A DNA stretch of 64,000 nt from Cristatella mucedo. Lineage: Eukaryota > Bryozoa > Phylactolaemata > Cristatellidae. The notes below the pieces were generated by a model that did no database searches, had not been told where the DNA came from, and saw only the letters and a list, made by a program, of their open reading frames with translations. The stretch lies in the NCBI GenBank assembly GCA_009760855.2, contig WPIO01000038.1:2132501-2196500 (forward strand), given 5' to 3'. A program made the translations under genes and the position numbers. Shown one piece after another: positions 38,838 through 52,036 of the stretch (its first letter is position 1; the number at the start of each line of letters is the position of its first letter).

Positions 38838-38878
38838 AAAGGCGAGCGTGCATGATGTAAGCATGCACGCTCGCCTTT
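38838..38878. repeat. Perfect inverted repeat, 17-base arms, 7-base loop
   Basis: Arms 38838-38854 (aaaggcgagcgtgcatg) and 38862-38878 are exact reverse complements. It lies just after the 3' end of a LINE-B copy. Confidence 0.9.
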
Positions 38879-39149
38879 CGCTCTGCAGCATGCAAATCTG
38901 TTGGATAATTTCTACGGAAGCGTTTCTTTTATTTTTGAGATTAGTGTCCACGAGTCAAGATAATTGTGTGGCTTGTCTTCTTGAGACTTGGACACTATGC
39001 CAGCACTTCCTCCGACTGGCGACGCGTCTACCCTTGAATTATCTTACGATGAGCAACAGACTAAAGGACAGCTCGGTCGGGCAGGACCAGAGTGATGCGT
39101 ATCGGGCGAATACTTGGTCAGAGCATCCTGGTATCTCATTCCTGCATCT

Positions 39150-39273
39150 TACTCACATATTCTCTCTCATTTCTCTCTCTTACTATCATCCTCTCTCTCT
39201 CTCTCATTTCTTTCTCTTACTATCATTCTCCCACTCTCTCTCTCTCTCTCTCGCTCTCTCTCTCTCTCTGATT

Positions 39274-39309
<36 letters not shown>

Positions 39310-39400
39310 TTCTATCTCTCTCTCACGCTCCCTAACTTTCTGACTCTTGCTCTCTCTATCTTGCTCTCCCTGTTTCTATCTCGACGAAGCCCTACTCAGA
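39150..39400 (+). repeat. (CT)n-rich tract
   Basis: About 250 bases of CT dinucleotide runs with TATCAT and TGATTT interruptions, some of which are themselves repeated ('ctctgatttctatctctctc' twice). Not coding. Confidence 0.9.
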
Positions 39401-40059
39401 GCAGATAAGCAGAATTTTCAAAACATTCTGAAATATTTTTTCGACTACTGCAATAGTTTCGCCTGCTGATTCTCTAATCAGCACAGAGCAGCAGTGCCTC
39501 GAGGGCTCTATCTATTCGGCCGAGTTTGACTTCGTTCATGCTTGCTGTCCGTCTAGTGCTCAGTTTTTTGGGCTCATCAGCTGTCTTTTTGCAGGCCTAC
39601 TCCAGGAAGGAAACTCTGCCCAAACGTTCGCCCACTGAAAGTGCCCCGGCCAAACACCGTGGTGCATGACAGCACTACTGGCACATGACTTGGTCTCTTA
39701 TCGCTCTGAGATACCTAAAGAAATGGCTAAACCATTTTGACAAAATTGCTGAGACACTTTCTATGTTTTTCGCTTTCCATCTTTAATCAGGCTAGTCGCA
39801 TAGAAAGCACCGTAACCACTGCGACTTCTCTGAATTGCATAAACGTCACTAACTAAATTCCCTGCACAGTGAACATGCTGAAGCTGATGCAGAATCATGG
39901 ATTCCACCCTACAGACTTTTTTGACTAATCAGGCAGCCCAACAAAAAGCATCTGTGTTGGCTTAAGCCATTCAAGGGCAGTCCAGTGCACGTAGCAAGTT
40001 TCATAAGTCTAAGCGTGATGGCTAAACTTCTGAATCGAACTAAGTGCAGGCTTTGCTGC
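39401..40059. other. Gene-free stretch
   Basis: No exon or repeat recognised. Confidence 0.3.
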
Positions 40060-40520
40060 TTGTGCTAAAGTATGCTTACAGTTGGTGCAAAACTCTACTG
40101 CTAGGCATGCCCGCGGTGAACTGCCACACTTCTAGCCGATACGTGCAAAGCTAATATCTCATGCAATTTCTAGCCAATTTACACTTTCTCCCAATTAAAC
40201 AGCACACCGACTGCACAGTTCTCTCACTCACCCATAGGCCCCTCCGTTCGTTCCCTCGCTCCGGCTTAAATATCCAAACTATACCCTAAGCAGCAGGCTA
40301 CGCATCCCATTACTTAATGCTATTACTCAAGTCACTCAGGCGTGCCTCAAGCCAGCCTCGTATCTCTCTTGGGTGACAATGCATACAGCAGTTCTTATGC
40401 TCTTAAAGCGTGGAATTTATTACCTACTGAAACCACGCCATCTCCTGATTTGGCAACATTATAAACGAAGCTAAAACCTGCCTGCTCCAGGCAGCCTCAG
40501 CTCTCTCGGCGTTGATTATC
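40060..40520 (+). mobile_element. L2-type LINE fragment, sense, decayed
   Basis: 'cttacagttggtgcaaaactctactgctaggca' (QLVQNST-R), 'ctcccaattaaacagcac' (LPIKQ) and 'ctttctcccaattaa…ctcactcacccatagg' follow the thumb order of the other L2-type copies. The C-terminal 'tctcctgatttggcaacatt' is the SPDL-T segment. Confidence 0.55.
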
Positions 40521-40534
40521 CTGTGCTGTATATG

Positions 40535-40602
40535 CGTGTGCGCGTTTGTGTATGCGTGCGTGCGCGTGCGCGCACGCGTGCGCGTGCACGTGTGTGCTAG
40601 TG
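40535..40602 (+). repeat. Alternating purine-pyrimidine (GTGCGC) tract
   Basis: About 65 bases of nearly strict purine/pyrimidine alternation (GT and GC steps), sequence known to favour left-handed DNA. Confidence 0.85.
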
Positions 40603-40645
40603 AGCTTAAAGTATGCATGCTATAGCGAACGAATAGACATCCTCG

Positions 40646-40690
40646 CATTGTCTGCTTAGGTGCATTTCGCATTGTCTGCTTAGGTGCACT
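40646..40690 (+). repeat. Tandem duplication, 23-base unit, two copies
   Basis: 'cgcattgtctgcttaggtgca' occurs twice in direct succession. Confidence 0.85.
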
Positions 40691-41239
40691 ACCTAAGAGA
40701 GATTCGTTTGATATCGGAGAGTCACACAAAATGATAATGTAATGATTCTAACGAGTGCTCACCCAAGATGCTCCACCCCGTGACAATTCATCAATTATTT
40801 GAAGGCAGCCACACGATAAGATTTAGCAACTCGGTTGCCCCATTATTGAGCCTCGAAGCTCGACATTATGCGTGTCCTAACCCAATTACCGAATAGAAAA
40901 ATGCGCAGAATATCCGAGGAGAAATCCAAAAAAGTCATCCAAGCAATGAGGGCGAATAAGGGTCATCCTGTTCATGTCATGGACTCCTGGTCACAGATCT
41001 TAGGTTGAAGTCCTGGAGGCAACATGTCAAAATGACGCCCAATCTTACAGGCCATCCGAAGCTTAAGCGAAGAGTTACCCTGTGCTTGAGCGATTCTGGG
41101 ATTTTGGCTGCTTGAGAGATAACTTCGACGGGCGTGAGCTTGGGACAAGGTCAAGAAAGGTAGCCCGCAGGGCTCGCTGTGCCACAGGTAGTACCTCCTG
41201 CAAAGAGGACAAGCTGGCCAATGCAACGCCGTACTTCTG
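40691..41239. other. Gene-free stretch
   Basis: Short frames only; no exon or repeat recognised. Confidence 0.3.
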
Positions 41240-42330
41240 ACCTCACAGGAAAGGTATGCACTTTTGGTAGCGGCAATTGATACTATTTCCTTCCAAGTCC
41301 TTATCGAACTCCTGCCGTTGTTCCTGGACATTACTGGCACTGCACAGCCATGATTTAGGTCCTACATCAGTAACAGAATTCAGAGCACTGATGTCAACGG
41401 GCAAAGTTGATCTGAGGAGCCTCTTAAGTACTCAGTACGGCATATTTCTGCGCATGGATCAAATTCTTGTCTCAATTATTACTCTCTCCAATGCCAACGA
41501 AATCACCAAGCCCCATTATGGCTTTCATTTTTTTGCAGATGACAAACAGCTGTCCTTGTGCTTTAATACCCCTGACTTGCAGTGCTCCAAACTCTCTCTC
41601 TCAGCTTCAATGGTGTATGTTTTGCTGACGTTCGCAAATAAGCGGCAAAGAACTTCCTCCCACATAATGACGACGAAATAAAGTTACTAGGAAGTGAAAA
41701 CCTAGTTTGACTCAGAAATTGGAGAGTTATTACTAAAAATCGGCTCGGCGTCATATCTTCTATTTAAATCAGAATGAGATATGCTTTCTTATTCCAAAGA
41801 GACATTTCACTAGACTATCACATTAGTTCCAGTGTCAAGTCTATCTGCTTTCAGCTTCACTGTATTACATCCAAGCTGGTTCTCGCATATGTGACACATT
41901 ATCTTGACTTCTGCAACTTGCTACTCTCACTACTCGCAGGCCATACAACCTGTGCAATCAGGGCTCTCAGCCTTTGCAACAGGACACGCTCAGCCGGTGC
42001 TTAACTCTAAAGCCAGGCCACTTTATTGTAAACGAGCAGTTGCCCCTAATCAAGTAACCACTTCAAGGTTGTGTCCCGAACTTTATGTATATTCTCATTC
42101 TCTAGTCTAAATATCCAAAATACTTCCCGATCAGGCTGAGTATAGTACCACCACTCACTCTTCCCACTCAAGTACTTTAGCTGCGCTTCGAAGCTAAAAT
42201 CTTTTGGATGACGTGCTTTATCTGGATACATTGCGTGCTACGAAAGCCTGGAACACGCTCACAACAAACGTCACGATTTTCCCTGACTTGAATAAATTTA
42301 AAACAGATTTGTGCTTTATTTTCCTCTCAA
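41240..42330 (+). mobile_element. L2-type LINE, sense, long but decayed
   Basis: In order: DTISFQVLIELL, then the palm segment 'HYGFHFFADDKQLSLCF' (YADD box as FADD, near 41,510-41,560), then 'ctagactatcacattagttccagtgtcaag' and the thumb region. It has several frameshifts and no clear 3' tail. Confidence 0.7.
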
Positions 42331-43274
42331 TGTTGTTCATTCAAAGCATCATTTAGGGGGCTATAGAGCAAATTCCAGTGTAGAAACCGATCGAGGCACG
42401 ATGGCTTTGTTGAGTTGCGGATGTGAATACACAGTCCTCTACACCAGCTTTTTGTCCGTGGCATGTTGAGAAACGGGCTTCCTCTTGACGTTTAGCTAGT
42501 TGATTTAGGCAAATGCCAATCGATTAAAGATGATGCACACCAAGGGTAGCCGAAGTAGAGGAGAATGAGCTGCTAACTATACAGTTGAAAGCTGCTTCAG
42601 TGAGCTTGAAACGCCTGACCCTTGATTAATGGCTGTCATTAGAGAAGAGAGGTGATATTGATCTATTCGAGTATGAGAACGGCCAAAGTAGAGAACATAC
42701 ATCCGTTTGGTCAAATTACCCGATCTAGTGACACTTGAAAAGAACATCACTGACCCAGACTCCTTGTACAAAAGCATGGCCGCGATGATCAACCCAGCTC
42801 CTCCATACGTCAGGCCAATGGCAATCCTTCGTTGTCCAAACCCGCTGAAAGGGACGACTGTTGGAGTCACGTCCAATCAAATATCAATCAACGGCGAGTG
42901 CACAGCCTCACTGATCTTATCAAAGTGCCAATAGTCTTTATTAGAAGTCGCACAAGCTCAACCGATGAATAAGAGGAAGCGAGTCGCCTAATAAAAGTTC
43001 ATGAAGCAGCTTCTTTAGAGTTTATCGAGTCACTACTATCTCTGCACAATATCCAAAAGACCTCCAGAGTTTTCTCTCTCACTATCTCACTTGACCCGAC
43101 TTGTATTTCTGTATCTGGAAGCATTAGGCTTCGGGCATACCCAAAAAAATCCACCATTTCACGATAAATGTATCAAAATTGTTTGGACCATTTTGGAAGC
43201 TCATTTAATCAGTAATCTTGTTACAGCAGCCCGATTTGATTTTTCATCACTTGACAACAGGATAACATGTAATG
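42331..43274. other. Gene-free stretch
   Basis: A possible LINE-B terminus ('gatggctttgttgagttgcggatgtgaatac') lies at about 42,400-42,435; otherwise nothing recognised. Confidence 0.3.
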
Positions 43275-43755
43275 CAATGTATCTCCGTCAGTAACTCCAC
43301 AAAGTCATAAAGATCGTGTGGGTGTTACGCAGGAGAGTTTTGTATAGTGCACTCACAGCCTAAGCGGCTTTCGGTACGCATTCTGTAGCCAACAGACTTC
43401 GTCTCACGTAACAAAGAGAAAGTGGGAAGCATAGCAGAGTCAGGAGAGCAGTTGAGGTAGTGAGTAGCATGGAAGTAGCAGTTCAGGACCGCTGAAAAAG
43501 ATGTGCCATAGTCGGCAGTTGGAGAGTAGTTGTCGTTGCGTAAGAATTGTGGAAGCGAGTTCCACAGTCTAGGGCATGCAGAGCTAAAGCTTCTGTCACC
43601 AACTGTCTTTAAGCGGAGGAATGGGACAGCTAATTTATTGTCCACCCAGGACCTGAGGGCGCGAACAGGCTGAAACTGATGCAGCAGTTCAGCTAGGTAC
43701 GAAGGAGCTAAGCCGTGGCGGGCCTTGTGGGTCAGCGTAAGAACTTTACATGGTA
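43275..43755 (-). mobile_element. LINE-B 3' region, longest open copy, antisense
   Basis: A frame of about 150 codons on the minus strand (43,789-43,325) carries LTHKARHGLAPSYLAELL, FQPVRALRSWVDNKLAVPF, LWNSLPQFLRN and HYLNCSPDSAM. The end is 'gagttttgtatagtgcactcacagcc' on the plus strand. This open frame is the least decayed LINE-B piece in the window. Confidence 0.85.
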
Positions 43756-44989
43756 CCACGAGAAGTAAACTTGAACGATGCCAAGACAAAACAAGACAAG
43801 CAACCTTTAGATAGCCGCAAAAAGGCTTTAATATTAAGCTTGGCGGTTACACGTTAATTCGGCATCTTCCAGTAAGCGCATGCCCTTATGATAATTTACG
43901 CTTCCATCGTAAATAGAAAAGCTAACTGCCACAATCACCTAGGGACTTGAAGAAGAGTAGGCCTTCATTAAAGTAAACACACTCGACGAATCAAAATTTA
44001 CAAAGGTTAAAAGTCTTCCGTGAATACGCTGCCAAGACGCTGTCCGTACATTCCTAAAGATCACTAGTTAACGGAAATGTCGTTTTGACCGTTCGCTCCT
44101 CTTTAACCGAAGGCATTTGTTCTATTCTAGTGCTGCCATTGCTTGCATAGTTGTAGACACCCATGATCAAAACAAGTCATACGTTACGCTCAAATCTGGT
44201 CAATTTTAAGAAACGATACGCTCTTTATCTCTTGCATCCCATATTTCCCTCAATTAGTTGTTTCAATCGCTCATTTTGCTCTTAGATTCCCGTCTCGCTC
44301 ATAATCTCTCATTTCTTTCGGATAAGTTCTCTCTACCTCATCTACATTTAGCCCAGCAGGTAATCCATGTCAAATGACTGCTAAAATTATTTCATAATCA
44401 AATTGTCTCCGAATCTCCGGGTCTTCGCGGTCTTCACTTCATTCTCTTCCTTTTCTTTTCCAAGAGTGCCTTCTGCATTGACAGAGAGACGCTGCTCATT
44501 CTTTAGCCTGTGGGTGTTCCTGCAGCCGATGTCAAGCGAAGCTGCGCTCTTTTTGTCTACTGCTGAATTGTAAATACACATTCCTCTTCGGCCTTTCCAT
44601 CCTGTTCAGTCTGCAGTAAATACTTCAGCACCCGCCATTCTTTAGTACTTGTCGCGTTCTCTTCCTTTGCCTGAGATGAGAGTTTAGGGTGGCGACTCTC
44701 CGCATGAATTCATCGAGAAATTGGTATTTAAACCGAACTAAAAATTCACTGTTGCATAGTCCTGTGATGCATATCAGAAATACCAAAGTTTATCACTTTA
44801 AGGATATTGTTAATATGTATCACATGTATACAGTTTGGTTTTCCCATCACATAACGCTGCCAAAAGTAAATTTATAGAGAAATCTGTACTGAATTTTAAA
44901 TTCGACAGCTTAAAGGAGTGTAAGGGTTCGGTTCCTACTGTGCTTGAACTACGTATTACGAAAAATATAATTATTATATTAGGCTGCTC
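43756..44989. other. Gene-free, AT-rich stretch
   Basis: No exon or repeat recognised. Confidence 0.3.
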
Positions 44990-45705
44990 GTGTGACTCAA
45001 TAATAAAAATAATAGTCCACTGGATAAAGCGCCCTCAGAGAACTCAATCTCTTGCTAGGTGCTTTACATTTGCTGCAAAGGAAACGCGATCTAATGGTGA
45101 GTGGTATCATGCTTGAAAAACAACAAGAATAACATGGTTAGGGGTGACATGCACAGGGTCAGCATGTAAATGTGAATAGTGGCAGCATATAACAGTGTCG
45201 GCGCACCTAAGCACGTACATGACGAATCACAGGAACTCACTCAATGCTGTCATATATAGGTCCTTTTTCATATTTCTGTTTAAATGCGGTCAAGTCAGGG
45301 GACGTCGTGACGCAAGTCGGGACCGAGTTCCAGGCTTTGGGAGCATACGAACTAAATGCACGGTCTCCAAAAGATTTGAGGTTTGTACGAGGTATAAGTA
45401 AACAGTTAGATTCCGAAAAGCGGGTGCTACGATGCTTAGCTTGTTGGGGCAGTAGATCTGATAGGTCGGCTGGAGCCAAAGAATGAAGGGACCTAAAAGT
45501 TAGTGACCAAATCTTGAATTCGATGCATTGCTTGACTGGGAGCCAATGCAGGTCGGCGAGAAGTGGTGTGATATGACAACTGCAACGCTCACGACAAACG
45601 AGCCTAGCTGCAGAGTTTTGCACCAGCTGTATGCGCCTGATTGAACAGGCCGGTAGACCAGCAAGCAATGAGTTACAGAAGCCAAGATGGGACGTCACAA
45701 AAGGA
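44990..45705 (-). mobile_element. LINE-A 3' region, antisense
   Basis: The A/T-rich tail and inverted hairpin lie at 44,995-45,070. The minus-strand frame 45,698-45,237 then carries SHLGFCNSLLAGLPACSIR, VQNSAARLVCRERCSCH, LHWLPVKQCIEFK and KSFGDRAFSSYAPKAWN, in correct order. This is about 150 codons without a stop, a relatively young copy. Confidence 0.9.
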
Positions 45706-47214
45706 AAAATTAATCTCTATCCATAATAATATTGCACTTGATCCATGTGCTTGGCAATCCGCTGCAAGGGAAACGACACCCAAGAGGTGGTGACATGCAC
45801 GGTATTGAGTGTGCAAAGAATGACAGCGTCGAGCTTAAGCTAGCCTTCTAAAGCAAGAGCGACGACCCTCATCGCCGGCCGTCAGCAAGTTCCATGGCTA
45901 CTAACATCCGCTGATCCATGCAAAGGTCGCAGCAAGTGCAGAGGGCGGAGCCATACAACGCGAACACCTAAGGCAAAACGAACGCCGCGAACGTCAGCAG
46001 AAGGCTTTCATTTTTCGATAACCAGAAAAGTGCAGGATGTAGAGGTGAATCCGAGAGCCATGACGAACTGTTAGGTGCACTCTCCGGTGGGCGTATTCGG
46101 TCTATCTCTCCAGTTATGGCAGTTTAAGCATGCTCTTAAACCGTGTTCGATTTGCATCTATGTCGTCGGAAACCGGCTTGCACAGCGAGAATCCCACTTG
46201 CCTGTGATCAAATAGCTATGAACAGAGACAATGGTTCACCAGCGAACTCGTGAAGAACTTACTTATGGAGTTTTGATACAAAAAGGGAGCCTTAATAATA
46301 AGATGGACATGTTGGGTACGAGGATAATTCGTAGACACGTGGCAGACTAATCGCTGTTAAGACTAATAATGTTAAGAGACTGCTCTTGTTTCTGAGCCAT
46401 TGACGAATAGCCACTGTGTCTACAAGCCCTCTATACGTTGCAGGTAAGGAGAGAAGTCCAAACTCTTTCAGGAATATACTACATGCACGACAAATGAGCC
46501 GCATCGTAAACTTTGACGCAGCGACATAATGTTTACTTGTCCATATTCCCCATAAGTCGGCTGATTAATCTGCCTCATTTATGTAGAGGCAGACGAGTAT
46601 TTGCAGCAACTGCTCCAGGTATCAGACGGTGCAACAGAATAGCTAGCTGATGGACCCTGGTCCCAGCTTGTTGTGGTAGCGAAGTGGAAGCACTTTATCG
46701 CTCGGTTAAAACCCGCAGGCTCGAGCGAACGTTTGGGTAGAGATCGCACTGGCTCAGTGTGCTTGCACTTCCTCAGGCTCGTTTGTAGCTGGGCCTCCAC
46801 TGAGCAATTCACCGAAACCCTCCCCCACCCACCCCCACCATGTATTCAAATGAGGGCGCCAACAATGGCTTGCTCTTTAATCCACTGCATCCAGCACGGT
46901 CATGCCGTTGATTGAGCCAATTTGGCGACTTACAGCCAGAAAGCTAACATAGATTCCCTAAAAAAGAAGAAAAATTCTCTTTCCCCCACGCGTCCTCTGC
47001 AACTACAGGCAGCCAATACATCAGATTTTTCTCGCCTAGATTTGTATGTATTTAGTATCGTCGCTGTGAAAATTTTAGGGTTCTTGTTATACTACAGATT
47101 TACTTCCTCTGATCTAAGTTAAACGATAAATGAAAGAGGACGGAGAGTGAACACTTTTCAGATTTGTGATAAAAGGTTCCCATGCACTGACAATACGCAC
47201 AGATGGAGTATTTA
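45706..47214. other. Gene-free stretch
   Basis: A short 'ataatattgcacttgatccatgtgcttggcaatccgctgcaaggg' at 45,725 is a decayed LINE-A 3' end. The remainder holds no exon or repeat that I recognise. Confidence 0.3.
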
Positions 47215-47940
47215 GCCAATGCGGGACAGTCTTTTCAGAAGATTTAAAGTACAGGTATCCCAGATATTTGTGCTCGGTCCATATTGTTTCACGATTTGCA
47301 TGCAATATAACTCTTACCAATGCAATCATCAAGCACCATATATAGGCCTTCATTTTCACTCAATTAATACACAGCTTTGCCTGTGCTGTCATGACTTCAT
47401 GCGTTCCTGCTCGCCGACCTCTCTCACCTCAATAACAGCGTGCATAATTGACATTGTCTCTTGGACAGCACCGAGCTTTTTAAAATGGCATGATTGTAAA
47501 ACCAGCTTAATTGGCGTGGGCAAACCTAATATTACTCGGAAATTGGAAAACGTTTCACTCAAGATAGGCTTGGCCAGCATACATCGACATCTTTTGTAGC
47601 ATCTTCATTTTTTGGGTGTCCTTTTTCAGAGTGACATTTTTCTGAACAACCACACCGGCTCCACTACCAAGTCTGCTTACTTACAGCAACATATCATTGC
47701 AAAATCTGGACCTGCTGAGACAAGCATGCATACCACAGTAAAACTGGCCCAGTGTAGTGTTCTTCTAGCCGATCTTGTTTTCTTCCACTCCATGCCGGCA
47801 GATCTTTCAGCCGAGAAATGCGACCCTTACAGTAGGTGCAATACGTGGCAGCCAAATTTATCTATAATTAAGTTCACAATAACCACATTATTCAACGTCT
47901 CATCGAGCTTCACTGGTTCTCCATCAACAAGTTCTACTTC
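47215..47940 (+). mobile_element. L2-type LINE, sense, decayed
   Basis: The segments IGLHFHSINTQLCLC (decayed YADD box), SITACIIDIVSW, IGVGKPNITRKLENVSLKIG and FQSDIFLNNHTGSTTKSAY follow the order in LINE-A. Stops occur between blocks. Confidence 0.7.
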
Positions 47941-47952
47941 AGGGTTCAGTCT

Positions 47953-48732
<780 letters not shown>

Positions 48733-48922
48733 CAACGGTTCTCAACTTGTAGGTCTCGACCCCTTTGGGGGTCGAAGAACACCTTTCGCAAGGGTCGCAT
48801 AAAACCATATTATTGGCCGGGTTACGTTTATTGGCCGTTTAATTTAAAGGTTGTGGGTCGCCACAACATGACGAACTGTGTGTATTAAAGGGTCGCTGCA
48901 TAGGGATGGTTGAGAACCACTG
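48733..48922. mobile_element. Non-autonomous hAT element (MITE), SPIN-like
   Basis: The left end reads caacggttctcaactt and the right end, reverse-complemented, cagtggttctcaacca. These are terminal inverted repeats differing at a few positions. The outer bases are flanked by ctcttgag (48725-48732) and ctcttaag (48923-48930), an 8-base target duplication with one mismatch, the size made by hAT transposases. Inside the left end, 'cgacccctttgggggtcgaa' and inside the right end 'gtcgccacaacatgacgaac' and 'attaaagggtcgc' strongly resemble my memory of the ends of the SPIN family. There is no coding capacity in 190 bases. Confidence 0.8.
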
Positions 48923-48939
48923 CTCTTAAGAGTAGATCA

Positions 48940-49060
48940 AGTGCCTATAAAATTAGGGCAACATAAAATAGAGATTTATTATTATTGTTCAAGTCCCTAT
49001 AAAAAAATGAAGTTAACATAAAATAGGCATTTATTATTATTATTATTATTGCTTATATTG
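48940..49060 (+). repeat. Two tandem-like tail copies ending in (ATT)n
   Basis: 'caagtgcctataaaattagggcaacataaaatagagatttattatt' is followed directly by 'caagtccctataaaaaaatgaagttaacataaaataggcatttattatt'. They look like two SINE or LINE tails in succession, or a local duplication. Confidence 0.6.
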
Positions 49061-49435
49061 GAACTAGGATGGCTGCAAGCTATCTCCAATTGAATGAAGA
49101 TAAAGGAACAGCTGAAGGCTCGTCAGAATTGCAGATAATGCGGTTCTAAATTTAGATCCAGATTGTGAAGGCAGAACAAGGTCTTCTGATAGGCAGTTCA
49201 AAGCTAGAGAGTTAATACATCAAAAAGTGAGCAACAGAACTTTGAATTTGATGAAGTGGTTGATGTGAAGGCATTTAATATCGATGAAAAGTAGACTAGC
49301 CGGGCACTTGCCAAGTCCACGACAACGCAAGCCAAGATGCAGAGGTTTGCACAACTGCTGGCATCCCATGATAATGGCAGAAGACCAGCACGTAATCAGT
49401 TACACGAGTCTAGCTAGGTACTTTATGCAGAGGAA
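49061..49435 (-). mobile_element. L2-type LINE fragment, antisense, decayed
   Basis: 'agtgagcaacagaactttgaatttgatgaagtggttgatg', 'agccgggcacttgcc' and 'agaagaccagcacgtaatcagttacacgag' follow the order of the antisense copy at 45,480-45,690. Confidence 0.55.
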
Positions 49436-50389
49436 AGTGTAGCTGCAACCTCACTGCTACTTAGTTGCAAGTATCCCAGTTGTATCCCCCTGAATCCCAG
49501 CCGGATGTACATACAGTGAGTGTATGAGCTCGTGGAGCTTTTGGTATGTTTTAAAGGGAGACTGCATTGCAAGTAAGTGGTGCAGGTAGTAAAAATTTAT
49601 TCTGCTCGTGAGTGCTTACGTGTGCGCACGATCAAGAGCAGTACCTTGCAGCTGAATAGACGGATATTACTGCATCGTTTGATCTTCTTCTTCTTCTTAA
49701 TCTTCTGCCTCTATTTTCGACAGGACCCCATGACTGAGCACAATGAGTGGCCCGGAACTTTCTCCTGCTCATTCTATTGATTGCAGCAGCCAAGGCAACG
49801 CGGGTCTCAATGAAGCTGAAGCGGCCGAATTATTTGAACACAAATTTGAAGTCAACAGCTCGTTCGACACATGCCAGAATCTGCAACACTTCATTACTGC
49901 TGCCGCTGGATGCAACTTGCGAAACTCAATACCCTAGAAAAGAGCTCTTTTTATTCCCTAAGCGGGAAGGGATAGAATTTTAATAATTGCCGAACTAGTA
50001 AAGTCGTACAGGTATATTTCCCACACCATGGCTTTGTAATGGCTTTTTCGATAGGCGCTGCAAGAGAGAGCTCTCGCTGCTGCAGCTCAGGAAGGGCTGC
50101 TTAGAACAAGCCTTGGTCCACTTGCCACATCTCTCGGCAACACGCCTCTCATGGCAGAACAACGTTTCAAGATTGCTGTACCTTGACCTTGGGAGCTAAG
50201 AATGCAATGCGTGCGGTTGCAGCTAGGGAAAGGGCTGCTTAGTAGAATAATTCTTGGTTCGTAGTTCCATGAAGTATGAGAGACCCCTCATCTCTGTACG
50301 AAATGCATCATTTCCACTGCTTAAGCCGGTCTTCCTATTGACGATGCATTAAGAGGAAATACTTGGCCGCCAAGTGCTTGCATTAATAT
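49436..50389. other. Gene-free stretch
   Basis: A frame at 49,743-49,937 is non-repetitive (MSGPELSPAHSID…) but has no splice-supported context or recognisable homology. Confidence 0.3.
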
Positions 50390-51275
50390 TAATAATAATA
50401 ATAATACATTTTTATAGCACTCTCAGAGATCTTAATCTCTTTCTAGGCACTTTACATATGCTGCAAGGAAAGTATGATCGAACGGCCAGTAGTAGCATGC
50501 TCAATGTCAACAAGCATAACATTGTTAGGGGTGACATGCAATAGGTCAGCATGCAAATGTGGTTTAGCGGCAGTTTTCAGTGTGAGCAATCACAACACAC
50601 GAAGGATAAATCAGATGAGCCCGCTAAATATTGTGACAAATAGATGCGTTTTCAGAGTCTTTTTAAATGTCAAGTTAGGGAATGTCGTGACGTCCATCGG
50701 GAGCGAGTTCCAGGCTTTGGAAGCATGCGCACTAAAGGCACGGTCTCCAAAAAATTTGAGGTTCGTACGAGGTGTAGCCACACGATTTGATTCAGAAAAC
50801 CGGGTGGTACGATATCTAGCGTGGTGGAGTAGATCTGATTGGTAGGCTAGGGCCAAAGAATGAAGAGACCTAAAAGTTAGTGACAGAACTTTTAAGTCGA
50901 TGCACTGCCTGAAAGGGAGTCAGAGCAGGAAGAGGTGTGATGCGGCCACTAAAACTCTCACGACAGACAAGCCTAGTTGCAGAGTTTTGAACTAAATATA
51001 AGTTCCTGTTTGCACAGGCCGGTTGACCAGTAAGCAGTGAGTTAAAGAAGTCGAGACGGGATGTCCCAAATGAGTGGACCAATTTAGATTTAGTATCCCT
51101 GCCTAAGCATGCCCAAATTACAGCCATGTTAGGCAGCTGAAAGTAGGCAGACTTGACTGTGGAGCTGATGTATTCGTCTAATGAAAGGTCACTTGGAACC
51201 GAACACCTACATTTCGTGCAGATTCAACAGGAAATATGCTGGCAGAGTCAATTTTGAGAGTGGGAAACTCTGGAT
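50390..51275 (-). mobile_element. LINE-A 3' region, antisense, long copy
   Basis: The (AAT)n tail starts at 50,390, then the inverted hairpin, then minus-strand frames with KFFGDRAFSAHASKAWN and SRLDFFNSLLTGQPAC. On the plus strand 'cacctacatttcgtgcagattcaacagg' matches 12,358 in the longest copy. Confidence 0.8.
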
Positions 51276-51729
51276 AAGATTTGAATGCAGTGAACTTCTG
51301 GCATCGTGTAACGGCAATCCATTCGATCTCGTTTGAGGGGATCGGCGTGCCAGGGCATGTCTATGCTTCGACTTCGAGGGGGCAGGAGAAGGGAGCGTTG
51401 CCACGGCTTGCTCTGCTCTTGTTCAGGGAGGGGTCTGTCATAAGTCGTCGGGGAAGGAAGGAGCTTCGGCCACGGCAGGTCTGCCATTGCCTCGTGGAAA
51501 TAGAGAAGGAATCACTGTGACTGCCATGGCATATCTGCTCTTGCCATTTGGGAAAGGAGCACGCTGCAAGCTGCTAATGCTGAGGAATCAATGGTAATAA
51601 TAATAGTAACTAATGCTGAGGAAATGCACCAAAGACAGCACTAATTTTCAAGGGAGGACCCGTAACTCCTTCGCCACAATGGCTAACTACAGCTAAAATA
51701 AGATGCCATTTTACTGCACTGACAGACCT
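51276..51729. other. Gene-free stretch
   Basis: Overlapping frames on both strands at 51,280-51,520 have no recognised homology. Confidence 0.3.
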
Positions 51730-51951
51730 TGTTCCCCTCTGTCTGTCTCTCTGCCTGTCTCTTCTCCTCTTGGCCTGACTGCCTCTCTTAGTCTCACTCT
51801 ATCTGCCTAGTCTCTCTCTTTCTCTATTCCCTCTCTCTCTATATATCCCTTTCTCTCACTGTCTCTGTCTCTGTCTCTGTCTCTCCCTGTCTCCCCCTCT
51901 CTCTCTCTGTCTGTCTCTGTCTGTCTGTCTCTGTCTGTCTGTCTGTCTGCC

Positions 51952-52036
<85 letters not shown>

